From: Trochalopteron elliotii
Taxonomy: Eukaryota > Chordata > Aves > Passeriformes > Leiothrichidae
Reading direction: 5' to 3'
Assembly (NCBI GenBank): GCA_024734555.1
Contig: JANPWX010000029.1
Location: forward strand, 1,433,072 to 1,497,071
Length of the DNA: 64,000 nt
Shown: piece by piece, positions 50,201 through 62,075 of the stretch
Position numbering within the stretch: position 1 is the stretch's first letter
Layout of the letters: the number at the start of each line of letters is the position of its first letter
Program-made: the position numbers and the translations under genes
The notes under the pieces: generated by a model
What the model was told of the DNA's origin: nothing
Databases searched by the model: none
What the model saw: only the letters and a program-made list of their open reading frames with translations

Positions 50201-53200
50201 AACAGCAGTGATGATGTTCAACCCTGTTTCAGAAGGACACAACAACCTTGAGGGATAAATTCATTTGCGATTCTCACTAGTACTAAGTTTTAGTGAGTGG
50301 ATTAGTCACAGATAAACTTCCACCTGTCTGTAGCCTCTGACTTTGAAGATTACTGCTGTTTCTTTTGTGATTGTCACAGGAAAATTCTAGATCAGATATT
50401 CTCGTACCTTGTAAGCCACTGCCTTTGGGTGCACCAAGCTAAGTCATACTAATTACAGTTGCTGCAGTATAATACCAGGCCCTGTTGTTTGTTCCTAATG
50501 CACCCTGCAGCCTAAAACCCTGTGTTTCAATTCTCTTAAAAGCACTTACTTTTGGCAGCACCAAATCAGAAAAGGATAAAAAGAGCACGACATTTAATTC
50601 CTGGTTGGTTTTGATAGATTTTTTTTACATAGAGGAGGTAACAGATACTTCAGGATTGTCAGGCCTATCAGACTAGGGAGAAATTAATTCTGGGGAAAAG
50701 GTTTCTTAAAAGCATGGGGCAACTTGTATACATGGAGATTGATTTGTAGAGTCTGTAGGCCTGCTTTACTTCAGCTCCATTGAACTGTCTCCAGGTATGA
50801 CATTTTACTGTTCTTGACAGAGAAATCAGGGCTGATGGGAATGTAAATATCTTGGAAGAAATAGGAGTTGCAACAATTAGTTTGACAGAGTAGATTTGAG
50901 GGGTGGACGTGCCTTCTGTCAGGAAACCCGACTGCAGAGGGGCAGCACCCCAGGATTGCTGTTTTCCTGGTGCCTCTCATTTTACTGAGACATAAAAATG
51001 GAAATGATTAGGCAAGAGTTAGTGTCAGCATCTCAAGTATAGTTATGAGTAACTACCTCATAATGAAAAGTGTCTATTTAGATTTCAGAACTGGTCTTGA
51101 TACTGTTTAACATCTTTTCACACTGCATGCAACGTGTCATTCAGGTTTTTAGTGTTCTGATTTCAGCTATGTGAAAGTGCTAAAGGTAGAAACAGAGCAC
51201 AGTCACAAAGATTAGGGTACTTTCCTATCCCCTAGTAAGAATTATGCTTAATGTGGTCTCTGACCACTGTGGTTCTCAGTGACTATGTACCACTAAATTC
51301 TGACAGGAATAAAATTCTTAAGAGTAAATTAATTCATCTTGGGGATTACTAATGACAAGAGGGAAAAAAATGATTTGTCATTGGAAATGTCAGGTGGAGA
51401 AAATGGGTCGTTTGTTGAGTTAAATCCAGTAACCAGACCCAGACTTATTTTTCAGATGGTATAGAGGATTATTGTGTATCAAAAGAAAACTCATAAAAAA
51501 GAGGCAGTGATGGCAGGGGTGCCTGTTACAAAAGTTATCACCTTCTGACTTAGAAGGTTGATTTTATTTCTATATTATTGTGCAGTCTTGTCTATCTGGG
51601 GTGTAACATCAGTAGAGAAGTATGTCTCTTCTTCCTCATTGATCATCCCTGATATATGGTTGAACACCTTATTCCTGTAAATCCTTCTGAAGTGTTCCAC
51701 ACTGGCTTCACCCCATTGTTATAAAGCTGGCGTGGTGCCTTTGAGTTGGGATCTAAAACTTATCAAGAATGTGCTCCCCTCGGATCTTTAATGTACTTTG
51801 TGAGGGGCCCTTTTTATGGTATCTAATGAGCTGTCCCACAAATGCACTGAATGCTGTCATCAATCCCTTCAAGCTGCTCCTTATTCACTTTCCCTCTCCC
51901 TCTAAGAAACAGTTAAGTGAGAATATTTGAGTCCAGCAAGAAAAGTGCTCCCTGTGTGTAAGCAACCTTTCTCAAACCTGTGAGAGGGATGCATCTGATT
52001 TCTCTGAGACACCAGTCAGCAGATCCTGCTTGTACAAAGCACAGTCTTGGTGGTCACCTTCCCCTCACTGAGGTATTGCTGCCTTTGAAAATTCCAGACA
52101 GGCACTCCAGCACCGAGGCAGAGAGTACAGAATTTCATTTCTTGTGTTCCCTGATGTATCTATGCTATAATCTGTCAGGATCATACAGGAATTTCACAGA
52201 AGTCATGGTCTGTAGGAGGTTGTAGCCAGCAAATTGTTTTTCTTCTTTGCAGTTGTGCAAAACACTTGGTATGTTAAACATAGCAATAAATAAAACATAA
52301 AAACTCAGACGTGGGCTGCAGCAATACTGTAACAATCCCATTTTCCTCCCAAAATTAAAGATAAGAAAGCTAAGTCTCTATGGTTAATGCAGAGAGAGTT
52401 AAAAGTTTCAGTCTTAATTCTGATTTTCTGTTTGAAGTAAAAGATGTAATTTACTCAGTTCTAGAGTTTTTTTCTTTAAAAGCAGGAAAATACATTTTCC
52501 TGTAGGGGACTAAAGGAACTTCTATAAAGTTTTCAGCTGTTGTAGCAAGAGCAGCAGAGGGACTTCGAGGTACCAGCAGCTGTCTGTGTAATTTTTTCTA
52601 CCTCTTGACTAGAGCAATCAAAAAAGTGATGCTCAATAATCAGATTATGGTAAAGTTTCTAAATTTGTACAATTCTTTGTTCGAATTAATCCCTGTTTTG
52701 CAAACTGGGTATTGACCAGCCCTCCAACAAAGACACATGGGAGAACAAAATCCACCAACACAGGGGACTAAAATGGCAGTGTCCTTTCTGAGCAGGAGCT
52801 GTTGGCTTAACTGAGGATCTGCAAAACACTGACATATCTTAGTCACTGAATGAAGAAATGTTTGTCCTGCAGCAAGTCCTAGGGATTGTAACTGGCATCA
52901 TTTTAAGCCTTAGCAAATAATTTCAAATTTAGAGTAGAAGAACACAGTCTTAGTGTTCCTACTTTCCTCTGGTTTGCCACTATTGGTGGTCTTGAAGAAA
53001 AGGGGCTGCAATTCTCAAATTTAACAGAGGATGTTGCGACTGCTAAATATTTATGCCCATATACTACTACATAGTTGGCTACACACCCAAGGATCAGTGA
53101 TACTATGTTTGCATTCAAGCATGGGTTAAATATGTTAGATTTAAATTGCTGAAAGGACAACATTTCTTCTGATAGCAAAATAAATCTATAAGTATCTCCC

Positions 53201-54230
53201 TAATTCAGATTGCTGCAAGGCGGTTTTTGTTATTTTGCCTTAGGAGTGGTAACAGCTGAATTGAAGTCAGTCAGCTCAAATGTGAAAATACACCATTATG
53301 AATGTAATTTCTTTCTAAGTACTGGATACAGAAATGGATTAGCTAACAAAGATGATTAAGTGTGGTTTTGGATGCCAGTCTACATATTGTGATGTGCAGC
53401 TCGGTCAACAAAGAAAAAATAAAAGATATAAAAAAGGAGAGGCTTTAGCCCCTTAGGCAAATCTAATGTTGATGCTAATTAATTCAATGGACCTTGGGAT
53501 GAGGCCTGCTTTCCTCAGGGAGGTATTTGTCCTCATTCTTCACTCTTGGAGTTTGTATTCAAGCTACTGTATCTTTCTGTCACTGTGAACAAAGTTACCT
53601 TTAAAAAGTCATCTATGAATATCATCATGGTGACTGACTTTTATCTTAACCCTGTAGGTCAACAGTATAAAAAATAAGAGCATTCAGATTCAGGTCTCTT
53701 TGACCTTTTCAGACTCCATGAATCTGCTTAATTTTTTTACAGCTGAAAATCATTTTTCTGGAGAAGACAAAACCCAATTATTGCAGAATAGATCTATTAA
53801 TAGAATGTGCTTGTTGAAAACGGGAATATCACCCTTTAATTACCATTGTCAAAAGAAGACTATTTAACTACATTGCATTATCTCCACGTGCTTTTCTCCC
53901 TCCACAATATTATGGACAACTTTGTTATTTGTTAACAAAATATTACAGGGAAACTAACCTGGCAGGAGTTATTCTGGGGGATTAGTGTGTTTCCTGCTGC
54001 TGTTGGTTCTGACTGCCTACACACTCCTGCAGCACATTCTCAGCTGTAAATGTTTTTTCCTGCCTTCACTGTTGCACCTGGAATTGTGCTGCAGCTCAAA
54101 GCTGTTTCCTGTTCATTTGAATTTCCATTAGATGGTACAATTAGCTGGTTGGTGCACCCTTGTTAGCCAGATAGATTATTTCCATTTGGATTCAATGATT
54201 CCGCTGAAAGCTCATGAAAATGCAGATTGA
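47205..54230. other. AT-rich non-coding sequence
   Basis: Seven kilobases without a recognised gene, RNA or interspersed repeat. Open frames of 60-97 codons on both strands lack domains and splice support. CpG is very sparse throughout. Confidence 0.5.
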
Positions 54231-54267
54231 GAAGCTTAGCAGCTGAAATAAATAAATGGAAGTAAAG

Positions 54268-54735
54268 CGATGTGGCCGATCCATCACGCCACCTCAGACT
54301 GGCCTTGCAGCTCCTTCAGACAGTGCTGTCCCCGCTCGAGAAGGTTCTCAGTCAGTTTTAGTCACATCTTGTCACAGACACAGCCAGTCCTTGGGCAATC
54401 CAGTTCTGCTCAGCGCTCCAGCCAGACAAAAAGCCCCGCGGTACCAAAGGGAACTGTGTGCGTCGTTAGCAGCTGATTTAGTGTCTCTAAATTCTAAAGC
54501 TACTGCACAACACTGTAATTACCTAGCCAGGTATATTTGATAGTATAATCTCATGTTTTCTTAAGGCTCTCGCGAAAGATTTTGTTCTGTTAGCTAATTG
54601 ACTGTGCACATTCAAGCCGTGATTATCACAGAAGTAACTGGTACACATCTCCCACGTTGCATTAGGTTTCAGTAAGGATTGGGGGAGGCTCATTCCTTTT
54701 CTGAAAAGAGCCTCGCAATAGAAACGTCTAAAACT
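54268..54735. promoter_or_regulatory. CpG-retaining block, candidate conserved regulatory element or exon
   Basis: Ten CpG fall within 54268-54465 (for example CCCGCTCGAG at 54331, AGCGCT at 54413, CCCCGCGG at 54434, GTGCGTCG at 54458). Further ones lie at 54571-54574 (TCGCGA), 54618, 54654, 54714 and 54725. The neighbouring kilobases have only one CpG per few hundred bases. Retained CpG in a desert suggests constraint or hypomethylation. A plus-strand 94-codon frame (54256-54540) covers the densest part but has no domain and no clear splice acceptor, and a second plus-strand frame overlaps it. The 3' part (54540-54850), with TTAGCTAATTG and AATAAAATC words, is closer in style to a conserved enhancer. 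I cannot measure conservation here. Confidence 0.35.
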
Positions 54736-54879
54736 ATTTTAATAAGTAACTGTGTGTCTCCCAAGTGTGCTCATTCCTTCTGCTGTCTCTTGGTTACTCT
54801 GCAGCACATTCAACATCAAGTACCGATGATTAATAAAATCATAGCCATTAAGAATTAGAAGTAAGAAGCTGTGAGTAAG

Positions 54880-57800
54880 CAAATACTGTAGGATTTGCTA
54901 ATTCTGTTTGTTGCTCCCCAGCTTCAGCATATGGGAGAAAAAGTGGGGAATGTTGCATTCTAGCCTCCATTTCCCACTGTAAAAGTGCTCGTTCAGCTCT
55001 GGGTGATGGTGAGAGTCTCCAGTGAAAGCTCCTCAGCTCATCATCCTCACTAACCCCATCGCTGCATCCTCAGGGCCCATCATCTGGGGGCTGCTCACAC
55101 TCACAGAGGAGGCAAAAAAGAGCTGTAAAGAGCTGTAACAGAGCTGAGGTAAAACGTGGGCAGTGCTGATTTATTCTCATTTCCTGGCGTTTTTCATGAC
55201 CCAAGGCCATTCTGGGGTCTGCACCCAGCAGGCAGTGGTGGCTCAGCAGTGCCTGTGTCACAGCACGGAGATGCCAACACCATCACAGGCTCTCCAGGAG
55301 CCAGGGGCCATCTAGGTATAAAAGCTATTAGAAATCCGTGTGTGTGTGTGTGGATTTGTGCTCCAACTAATCCAGATTTAGATTTGGTCTCTGGAGCTGT
55401 TCTAGAAATTGAAACTCAAGTCATTAATACATACTGCTGATAACACAGTGACTAAATTAATTTGTGAGTTTATGTTAAGTAAATAAATAAATAGAACAGT
55501 AAGCCTTACCAAAGGGAAAAACCTAATAAAACCAAAGTCTCCCAATGTATGGGGACTCCTGTCTTAGCCACTATTCTTCATAATGTTTTCCTCGAGTGTG
55601 AAGAAGAGGATCATCCGACTGATTGCATTAATAATAAATTTCGTTGATGCACTAATGGAAGGAGAAGGTACATACTAGGAGCAGGCAGACAAAAATTTCA
55701 TACAGTCATTAATACCTCCAAAGATCAGTTCTGAGATAGGATGTTAAATAGTTGTTTTGTACCTAAGGATATGATCATATTTATTTATATATTTTAGTAA
55801 AACTCTGAGTACACAATTCCATGTTTGTTTTGAACACGTATTATTGATATTGGGCTGAGAATTTCATTGCATTAGTTTGACTGCATTGAGGAAGGCAAAG
55901 CTTTTTGGTAATGAAAGATTTTTTTTTTCTTTCAAGCACTTTTATCAGAACTTCCAACAAAAGCGGTATTACAGTTATAATCCTTGTAGACATGATTTAT
56001 CTTAAAACCAAACAAAGGAACAAGAAACTTTGCACTCAATTTCTGAAAATTTTTACATCTTAAAAGAAGAAGAAAAAAAAAAGTCTTGCAGCCATGTAAT
56101 GTGACTGAGAGGACCAGGAGTGAAAGAAGCTGCCTCTCACCTGCAGGGTCAGGATGGATGAACAGAGTCATAAACTGATTCCCAGGGTGGGGGTGGCTGT
56201 GTCTCACTGCCTCCCTCAGCCACACCTTGGTGGGCCCCCACTGGCAACCCCTCCTCAGACCTGCCAGTTCCAGACAGAGAAAAGCCAAAAAGGATTTGTT
56301 TTGGTGCATTGTATTGTCACTGCAGTTTTAGAGAAGAGCCTGTCACAGAGGGGAATTGCAAAGATACTTTCACTCTTATTACATATGTTTTTACTGAACT
56401 TACAAAGCTGCCAAACCAACTACTTCACTGAGCCCTGGAACTGTGTGTGAGCATGTGTGCACACAGCTTTTCCCCTTACAGATGCTGTTTTCCTTATGCC
56501 AGAAAGACGGTACAGCTGCTGCGTTGTCATTTTTTTATCACTTCACTCTATACTTTGATTGAATCTTTCTCAAGTGTCTCCTTCCTTCTAAAGGAAAAAA
56601 GGCATTTCTAAATATATTCAGTAAAGATTTCTATTTGAATCTAATAGCTATTTATATGTATTCCCAAAAGATGCTATTGTGTGTAAGGCAAAATAGCAGA
56701 GGTGATGAAGACAGGTATTGATTAACACCCCCAAAAAGGCTGGAAGGAAACAGCAGGAGCTGTCCAGCTGAAATCAGACTAGCTCCTGCACAGTGTTCTC
56801 ATTTTCATCACTGCTGCTGTTCTTTCCTGCACTTTTTTTGCTTGAATTTATGTCTTGCACAGAATATAATAATGATGTTTGGGAATTAATCTCGGATGCA
56901 TTTTGCAAGCTGTAAAAGGTAGCCCTTCCTGGTTGCAATACAACACTAGTCTGAAGATAGAGGTGGAACTGGAAGAGCTGGGTCTGAGATCTTAATCACT
57001 CTCATTTTGCTCTTATATTATAATGTCTTTTAAAAATTTTTGGTAATAATTGCTATGATTTTTTATTGTGATATACCTGGCACAGACTCCAAGGGTTGGT
57101 AATTCCACTTCCATGTTCATAGCCTTATCAATTGAATGTGTTTTGATCTCTATCTTTGTAACAAAAGGAATTAATTTTGTAGTGTGATTGTTTTATTTTC
57201 CCTTCATCATGTTAGAGCTGCTGAACATAGGAGATGTAGAACAAGTCAACAAACAAGAAAGGTAAAACTTAAACTTTTATAGTTGTGTAGTTAGAAAGAA
57301 GTTGAATATGAGAAAAAATTTCTGGGGCTGGCTACAAGACAGCCTTTTCACAGAAAACCATGGAGTTATGGTCGTGTGCATTGCTGTAACAAAGGTCCAA
57401 AATAGGCTGAGGCTCTTGGGGGAGCCTGGATTTCTCTTTCCCAGTCTGTTTCCTGCTTTTGCCATTTGCAGGTCATACCAACAGCAAGGCCAGGCTATGT
57501 GTTCGAAAAATGCAGGTGTGCATGAACATACAATTCATTCACATGCTTGGATGCACAGATCAACACAGAGCATTCATTGCCTTTGTTACCACCCAGAGCA
57601 TCTACAGGAACATGAAAACATGGCCAGGCCTGCTCCTTGTCTCCAAACTCTCTCTATCTTGATGCACAGACACTCTTATATTTGCAAAGCCCTCAAACCT
57701 TGGCTATAAATCCACCTAGAACTGTTGTCCTGATTATTGGCCTCCCTATCTCCAGCCTGCGTTGTTTCTTTACCAGTTTCTGGATAGTTCCAGCTCGCCA

Positions 57801-59300
57801 GCTGCTGCAGCTTGATTGAAGTTCTCATTTCTCATGCATCTTAAGCCCTGCACTGGACCTTGAGTCCTCACAGAATCCAAACCCAGAACCTAAGCCCAGT
57901 TTATCCTGTCTCCAGTCTCACATCTTTCCAGGACTTACTGCTGAGTGAAACCTCAAGTTTGCTGATGAATCACACATAAGCAGAGAGCAAAGTCACACAG
58001 AAAATGGGTGGATGGAGTTTCATAAGACTGCAGTTATTAGGGACAGGGCTTGCTAGGGAACTCTACTGAGCAGCAGTTTGTTTGTTTGCTATCAGCCTTT
58101 CTTGTTCTCTTTTCTTTTTATATCAACCCTCCTCTCCACTTCTTGTGCTTGTTTCTCCCCAGTCGACTTGATTCCTTCTCATGTTCCCAAGAGCTGTTTA
58201 AAACACCTCATAAATTGTGCAGGGTCCCACAGCCACCCCTGCACTCAAATCAGTCATTGCTATGACACAGTAATTCACCCCTTCTTATCTTCAGGACTTG
58301 GAATGGTTCCTTCAAGGCCCATCATTCAGGAACCAGAGAGTTCTGTCTTTGGCATTGTCTTCACTATCTCCTTTGTTAGAGTTTGTGTTTCTGACTGTGA
58401 TTTATTGCTTTTTCTGTCTCTTGTCGTTGCTTTTATGCTGAATAGCCTTTAACCAGGTACCCAGTCAAGCCCAATGTCTTCACTTGCCGGGTTGTCTTGT
58501 TGATGCAGCAGCAATTTAGTATTAACTCACATTTAATCTGTTCTTTAAATTCCAAAGCAAAGCCAAAGGGAAATCATAAATCTGGATGTATGATGAACCC
58601 TGGCCAAGATGACAGAAATGTGTATGCCTGCTTCTGATATAAATTAGCCTTGTGTAATAATACAGACTCAGTACTAATTTCACTAAGGCACCTTATTTCC
58701 CCCCTGCATGTCACTGTGAGCCTGACATGAGCATCTGGTAAGGAAGGAATAAATCAGGGTGCAATAACAAAATGCTCAGATTTCAAACGGGTTTGTGTGC
58801 ACGACTGGACTGAGGTCAGGAGGAGCATCAGGCAGGAGTGTGAGTTCCTGCTCCTGTGAGCCCAGGGCTGGGAGCTGTCTGTGGAAATGGAGGGTTCCCT
58901 TCCTTGGTTCATACAGCACAGGATATGGTGCCAGGAATAATGCAGTTTTCAACAGTAGCTTTATATTTCCTGCAGTCCTGGTGGCTCCCTTGCCAGAAGG
59001 ACCAAAATGCAGGATGACAGAGTGATTAAGCTGAAGAGGAAAGGAAATAGGTTTGAATGTAAGGAGAGTGGCAAAGATGGAAGGAACAGCACAAGTGGCT
59101 GAGGTGCAATGGGAAGCTTTTCAGTTCAGGGTCATAAATATGAATCTTTCCTGAGCTGGCAGTGACCAAAAGCCCAAACTGTCTGAAAGCAACATCACCC
59201 AATAATGACAGAGATTGGAAGCAAGAGAATAGAAAGGCATGAAAAGCTTTTGAAAGTGCCCTTGTGGGCTAATACTGTTACACCAGTGAATAAGTCTCTT
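54880..59300. other. Non-coding sequence with several moderately GC-rich patches
   Basis: GC-richer patches occur at about 55000-55320, 56100-56300, 57300-58450 and 58790-59020. None has CR1 or LTR landmarks. Conflicting open frames up to 135 codons (57302-57709) have no domain. A (GT)7 run lies at 55338-55352. Old, unclassifiable repeat DNA is the likeliest content of the GC-richer patches. Confidence 0.4.
55338..55352. repeat. (GT)n microsatellite
   Basis: Fifteen bases of alternating GT. Confidence 0.85.
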
Positions 59301-59755
59301 GAAGGCTGCGAGTCTGTGGCCATTTATCTGGTAGGTTTGCTATTCATCTCCTTTGAGTGTAGTGTAAATGCACTGCATTAGGGTCATGATGAGAGCAAAC
59401 CTAAAACGTTTAAATATTAGAAACGAGTTAGCCAGCTATCCAGCAGGAAAGTACAGACTATTGCGAGCCAAACACAAAGAAAGCGGGGAAACAAAAGGTA
59501 ACATTTGGAAAGAGGTGTCTGCACCGAGACTTGTGATCTTTCGACCAAGTCTGCTAAGGAGGGACTGTTTGATGCTATATAAGACAGCTTTTCTCTTGAA
59601 AAACGAGGATAGAATATTCAGTATTCTTTTAGAAAGTTTTCTCTCTGCTTGCAAAATATTTTATGGACACAAAAAGCAAGAATGTACAGAAACAAAACCA
59701 TGTCTAGATTACTCAAAAGTTTGTAATGTTGACAATAGGAATTTTTTGTAGAAGT
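59301..59755 (+). promoter_or_regulatory. CpG-retaining block with a 127-codon open frame, candidate conserved element
   Basis: About eight CpG lie between 59308 and 59603 (TGCGAG, AAACGTTT, AAACGAG, TTGCGAG, AAGCGGG, CACCGAG, TTTCGACC, AAACGAGG), clearly above the local background. A plus-strand ATG frame covers 59368-59751. Its translation is basic in the N-terminal half (many Arg and Lys) with no recognised domain, and no acceptor or polyadenylation context supports a gene. A 72-codon minus-strand frame is open at the same place. I read it as a possible conserved non-coding element; an unrecognised exon is a weaker alternative. Confidence 0.25.
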
Positions 59756-60660
59756 AACTAAGGATAATTTATGCTGCTTCTTTTTCTTAAGTCTGAAGAA
59801 GGAAATATTGAGAGAACAGAAAGTAGAAAAAAAAGGGTTGTAATATAAGACTTGGAGTATATTTTAGTATTGAGATAGATAAAATTATCAAAATTATCTT
59901 GCCTTAATATCTCCAAAGAAAAAATGAGATCAGATTGAGAATCTGGCAAAAAGAACTGGCAAACCCCAGACATTTGTTCATAGTTCACCATTGAAACATC
60001 TCTCATCTCTGCCTGTGTCAAGAGTCTGAAATCTGAGTCCAAATCCAGGTAACAGTTTAACTTTCAGAGTTTGTTTCTTTAGCAGAAACAAGAAAGTCAA
60101 GTCTACACCCATTTATACTTTATGGAAGAATAAAATCCATATATAAAAAAGGAGATAGGTCTTCCTGCCTGCCCTACTGCTTTCTTGCCTTCCAGCAGAA
60201 AAGGAAGAAAAAACACCACCTTTAATAAAAAGTAAAACCCCCTAATTCATAGCCAGTGTTGAACAGGAACATTTTTCTAATCTTGAAAAGGATGGGAGAA
60301 TTTCTCACATGTGAAGTTGTAATCATAAAGGATTGGTAAAGCTTAGCTGTAATCCAACAGCATATAGCTTGGTTAAAACCCATTTAAATAAGCAAGGTGT
60401 ATCACTGCTGATGGGAAAAAGGATGAGAGATTCTCCTCCCAATTGTGTGTTTCAGTATCTTTCAAAAACTTCAAAACAATTTGCAGAATTTTGTTATGTG
60501 GATTCCTTGCTATATTCCTTAGGGTACATCTTCTTTGGAGATGCATACAAACCTGTATTTGCTATTCTGTTTTCTGGACAGCAGCTTCACTAAGCTTTGA
60601 AAAGAGGATGTTAGCATTTTTTAAAGCCTTTTTTCTCCTTTTTATTATATGAATCAGTGC
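59756..60660. other. AT-rich non-coding sequence
   Basis: Small open frames (60-94 codons) on both strands have no domains. No repeat or RNA gene is recognised. Confidence 0.5.
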
Positions 60661-60741
60661 TCTTGAAGGAGTCAAAGTTCAATCCTCCTGCTGCATTACA
60701 ATGCCTTTCAGTCTAACATTAGAGAGCGAGTCCCATTTTAC

Positions 60742-60973
60742 TTTGCGATACGGAGCTTCACTTCGGCATTAATTTCGTTGGGAAAGCAGCTGCACTTATA
60801 ATAGATTCCTTTAAAGTAAAATGGAAAATATACATTTATCAAATGACTTTCTCCCAGTAATGCTGCAGCAGTCTTTATTGCATCAAAGTTGTCAGCAATC
60901 AGCCCATCTTTCTCAATAAAGATGTGCCAAATGATCGAAGCAGGTTTTACGTTGAATAAGCAACACATGAATT
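60742..60973 (-). CDS. Candidate internal exon encoding part of an Ig-like extracellular domain, gene not recognised
   Basis: On the minus strand a pyrimidine-rich tract (GTCTGTCTGTCTGTCCCCC) runs into CCACAG, with AG at 60975-60974. After 232 nt of open frame comes AAA|GTAAAA, with GT at 60741-60740. Start phase is 1 and end phase 2, giving 76 whole codons plus split codons. The peptide runs from FMCCLFNVKPASIIWHIF to GIYYKCSCFPNEINAE. A Cys pair near the start, a Trp ten residues later and a GxYYxC motif about 45 residues on match the core of an Ig-like beta-sandwich (Cys, Trp, then Y-x-C). The same general layout occurs in the N-terminal repeats of VWDE-like secreted proteins, a tentative comparison only. 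CpG are retained across the exon (ATCGCA, TACGGA, TTCGGC, TTCGTTG, ATCGAAG, TACGTTG), unlike its flanks. If unspliced, the frame would end at TAA (60740-60738). No neighbouring exon could be found, so it may also be a lone relic. Confidence 0.4.
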
Positions 60974-60986
60974 CTGTGGTAGGGGG

Positions 60987-61002
60987 ACAGACAGACAGAC
61001 AC
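60987..61002. repeat. (ACAG)4 simple repeat
   Basis: Four ACAG units on the plus strand. On the minus strand the same bases give the TGTC-rich pyrimidine tract that serves as the polypyrimidine tract of the candidate exon at 60742-60973. Confidence 0.85.
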
Positions 61003-61089
61003 TGTCTCAGCCTGTACAATATGATGTGCTTATTTATACCCACATCATACAAATTTGGGGAATATTTCCTACATGCACGCGGCAAGTGA

Positions 61090-61605
61090 CATTACATATT
61101 TAAAAATCATCCTTTTGAAATTGTTTAGCCTAAAAGACAAATAAAATCTTATTACAAATGAAATATCTTAAAATCAGCCTTAACAGCTTAATCTTTCTCT
61201 CCTGAGACTTTCTTTTTGTCTTCCAGTGTGCTATTTAATGACTTGCATTTTTATCAGTTTCACAGTCCAGTTGAACACAGTTTTTACTGCTTGTCTCTGT
61301 AATCAAACCAACATTTAAACTGAATTTTTATTTTAGAGAGTTTTTTTGTATTGCCTGGGAAAATGCTAGGTTCAATTGAAATGTTAATTTAATTATAAAT
61401 TTTTAAGTTTAATTGTAACTCTTCTGTAAATCAGAATATCCATTTTTAAGACAAGAAACCATTGATATAGTGTTCTTTGGTTATGCGGAGACACTGGAGT
61501 TAGTCACTTGATTCTTCTCTTTTGACATGAAATAAAGGACACTTCAACATTTATCAGAGTTGGTTCTATGGTTTTAATCTAACAAACAAATTAAATATAA
61601 AGGAC
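61090..61605. other. AT-rich non-coding sequence
   Basis: Between the candidate exon and the CR1 insertion. No feature recognised. Confidence 0.55.
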
Positions 61606-61608
61606 ATG

Positions 61609-62075
61609 GACTTCATGGATTCCAGAAGAGGCCGCGAAGATGCTCAGAGGGCTGGAGCCCCTCTGCTCTGGATACAGGCTGAGATTGTTCAGTCTGGAGA
61701 AGAAAAGGCTCTGGAGAGACCTCAGAGCTTCTTCCAGTGCCTAAAGGGGCTCCAAGAGAGCAGGAGAGGGACTTTGGACAAGGATGTGTAGTGACAGGAA
61801 AAGGGGGAATGGCTTTAACCTGAACCCAAGGAGGTTTGGCTTAGATATGAGGAGAAATGCCTCCCTGTGAGGGTGCTGAGGCCCTGGCACAGGGTGCCCA
61901 GAGCAGCTGTGGCTGCCCCTGGATCCCTAGCAGTGTCCAAGGCCAGGCTGGACAGACCTTGGAGCACCCAGGGATAGCTGAAGGTGTCCCAGTGTCCCTG
62001 CCCATGGCAGGGGTGGAATGGGATGGGCTTTAAGGTCCCTTCCAACCCACACAGTTATAGGATTATAGAATCTTC
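61609..62075 (+). mobile_element. CR1 LINE, 3' region, 5'-truncated (plus strand)
   Basis: The best-preserved repeat of the window, about 465 bp. Collinear CR1 blocks include 'agaagaggccgcgaagatgc', 'ctcagagggctggagcccct' and 'gtgcctaaaggggctccaag'. They are followed by 'gagggactttggacaagga', 'gtgagggtgctgaggccctg' and 'cctgcccatggcagggg'. The end is 'ttaaggtcccttccaaccc' with a decayed tail (acagttataggattatagaat). Only the 3' UTR region is present, as is usual for CR1, which is truncated by incomplete reverse transcription. It looks younger than the copies at 36.4 and 46.5 kb. Open frames at 61606-61791 (plus) and 61815-62045 (minus) are artefacts of it. Confidence 0.93.

Noticed and set aside
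57302..57709. 135-codon plus-strand frame
   Set aside because: No recognisable domain; other frames of the same strand are also open; likely composition effect.
61606..62045. Open frames of 61 (plus) and 76 (minus) codons
   Set aside because: They lie inside the CR1 3' region, which is non-coding there.
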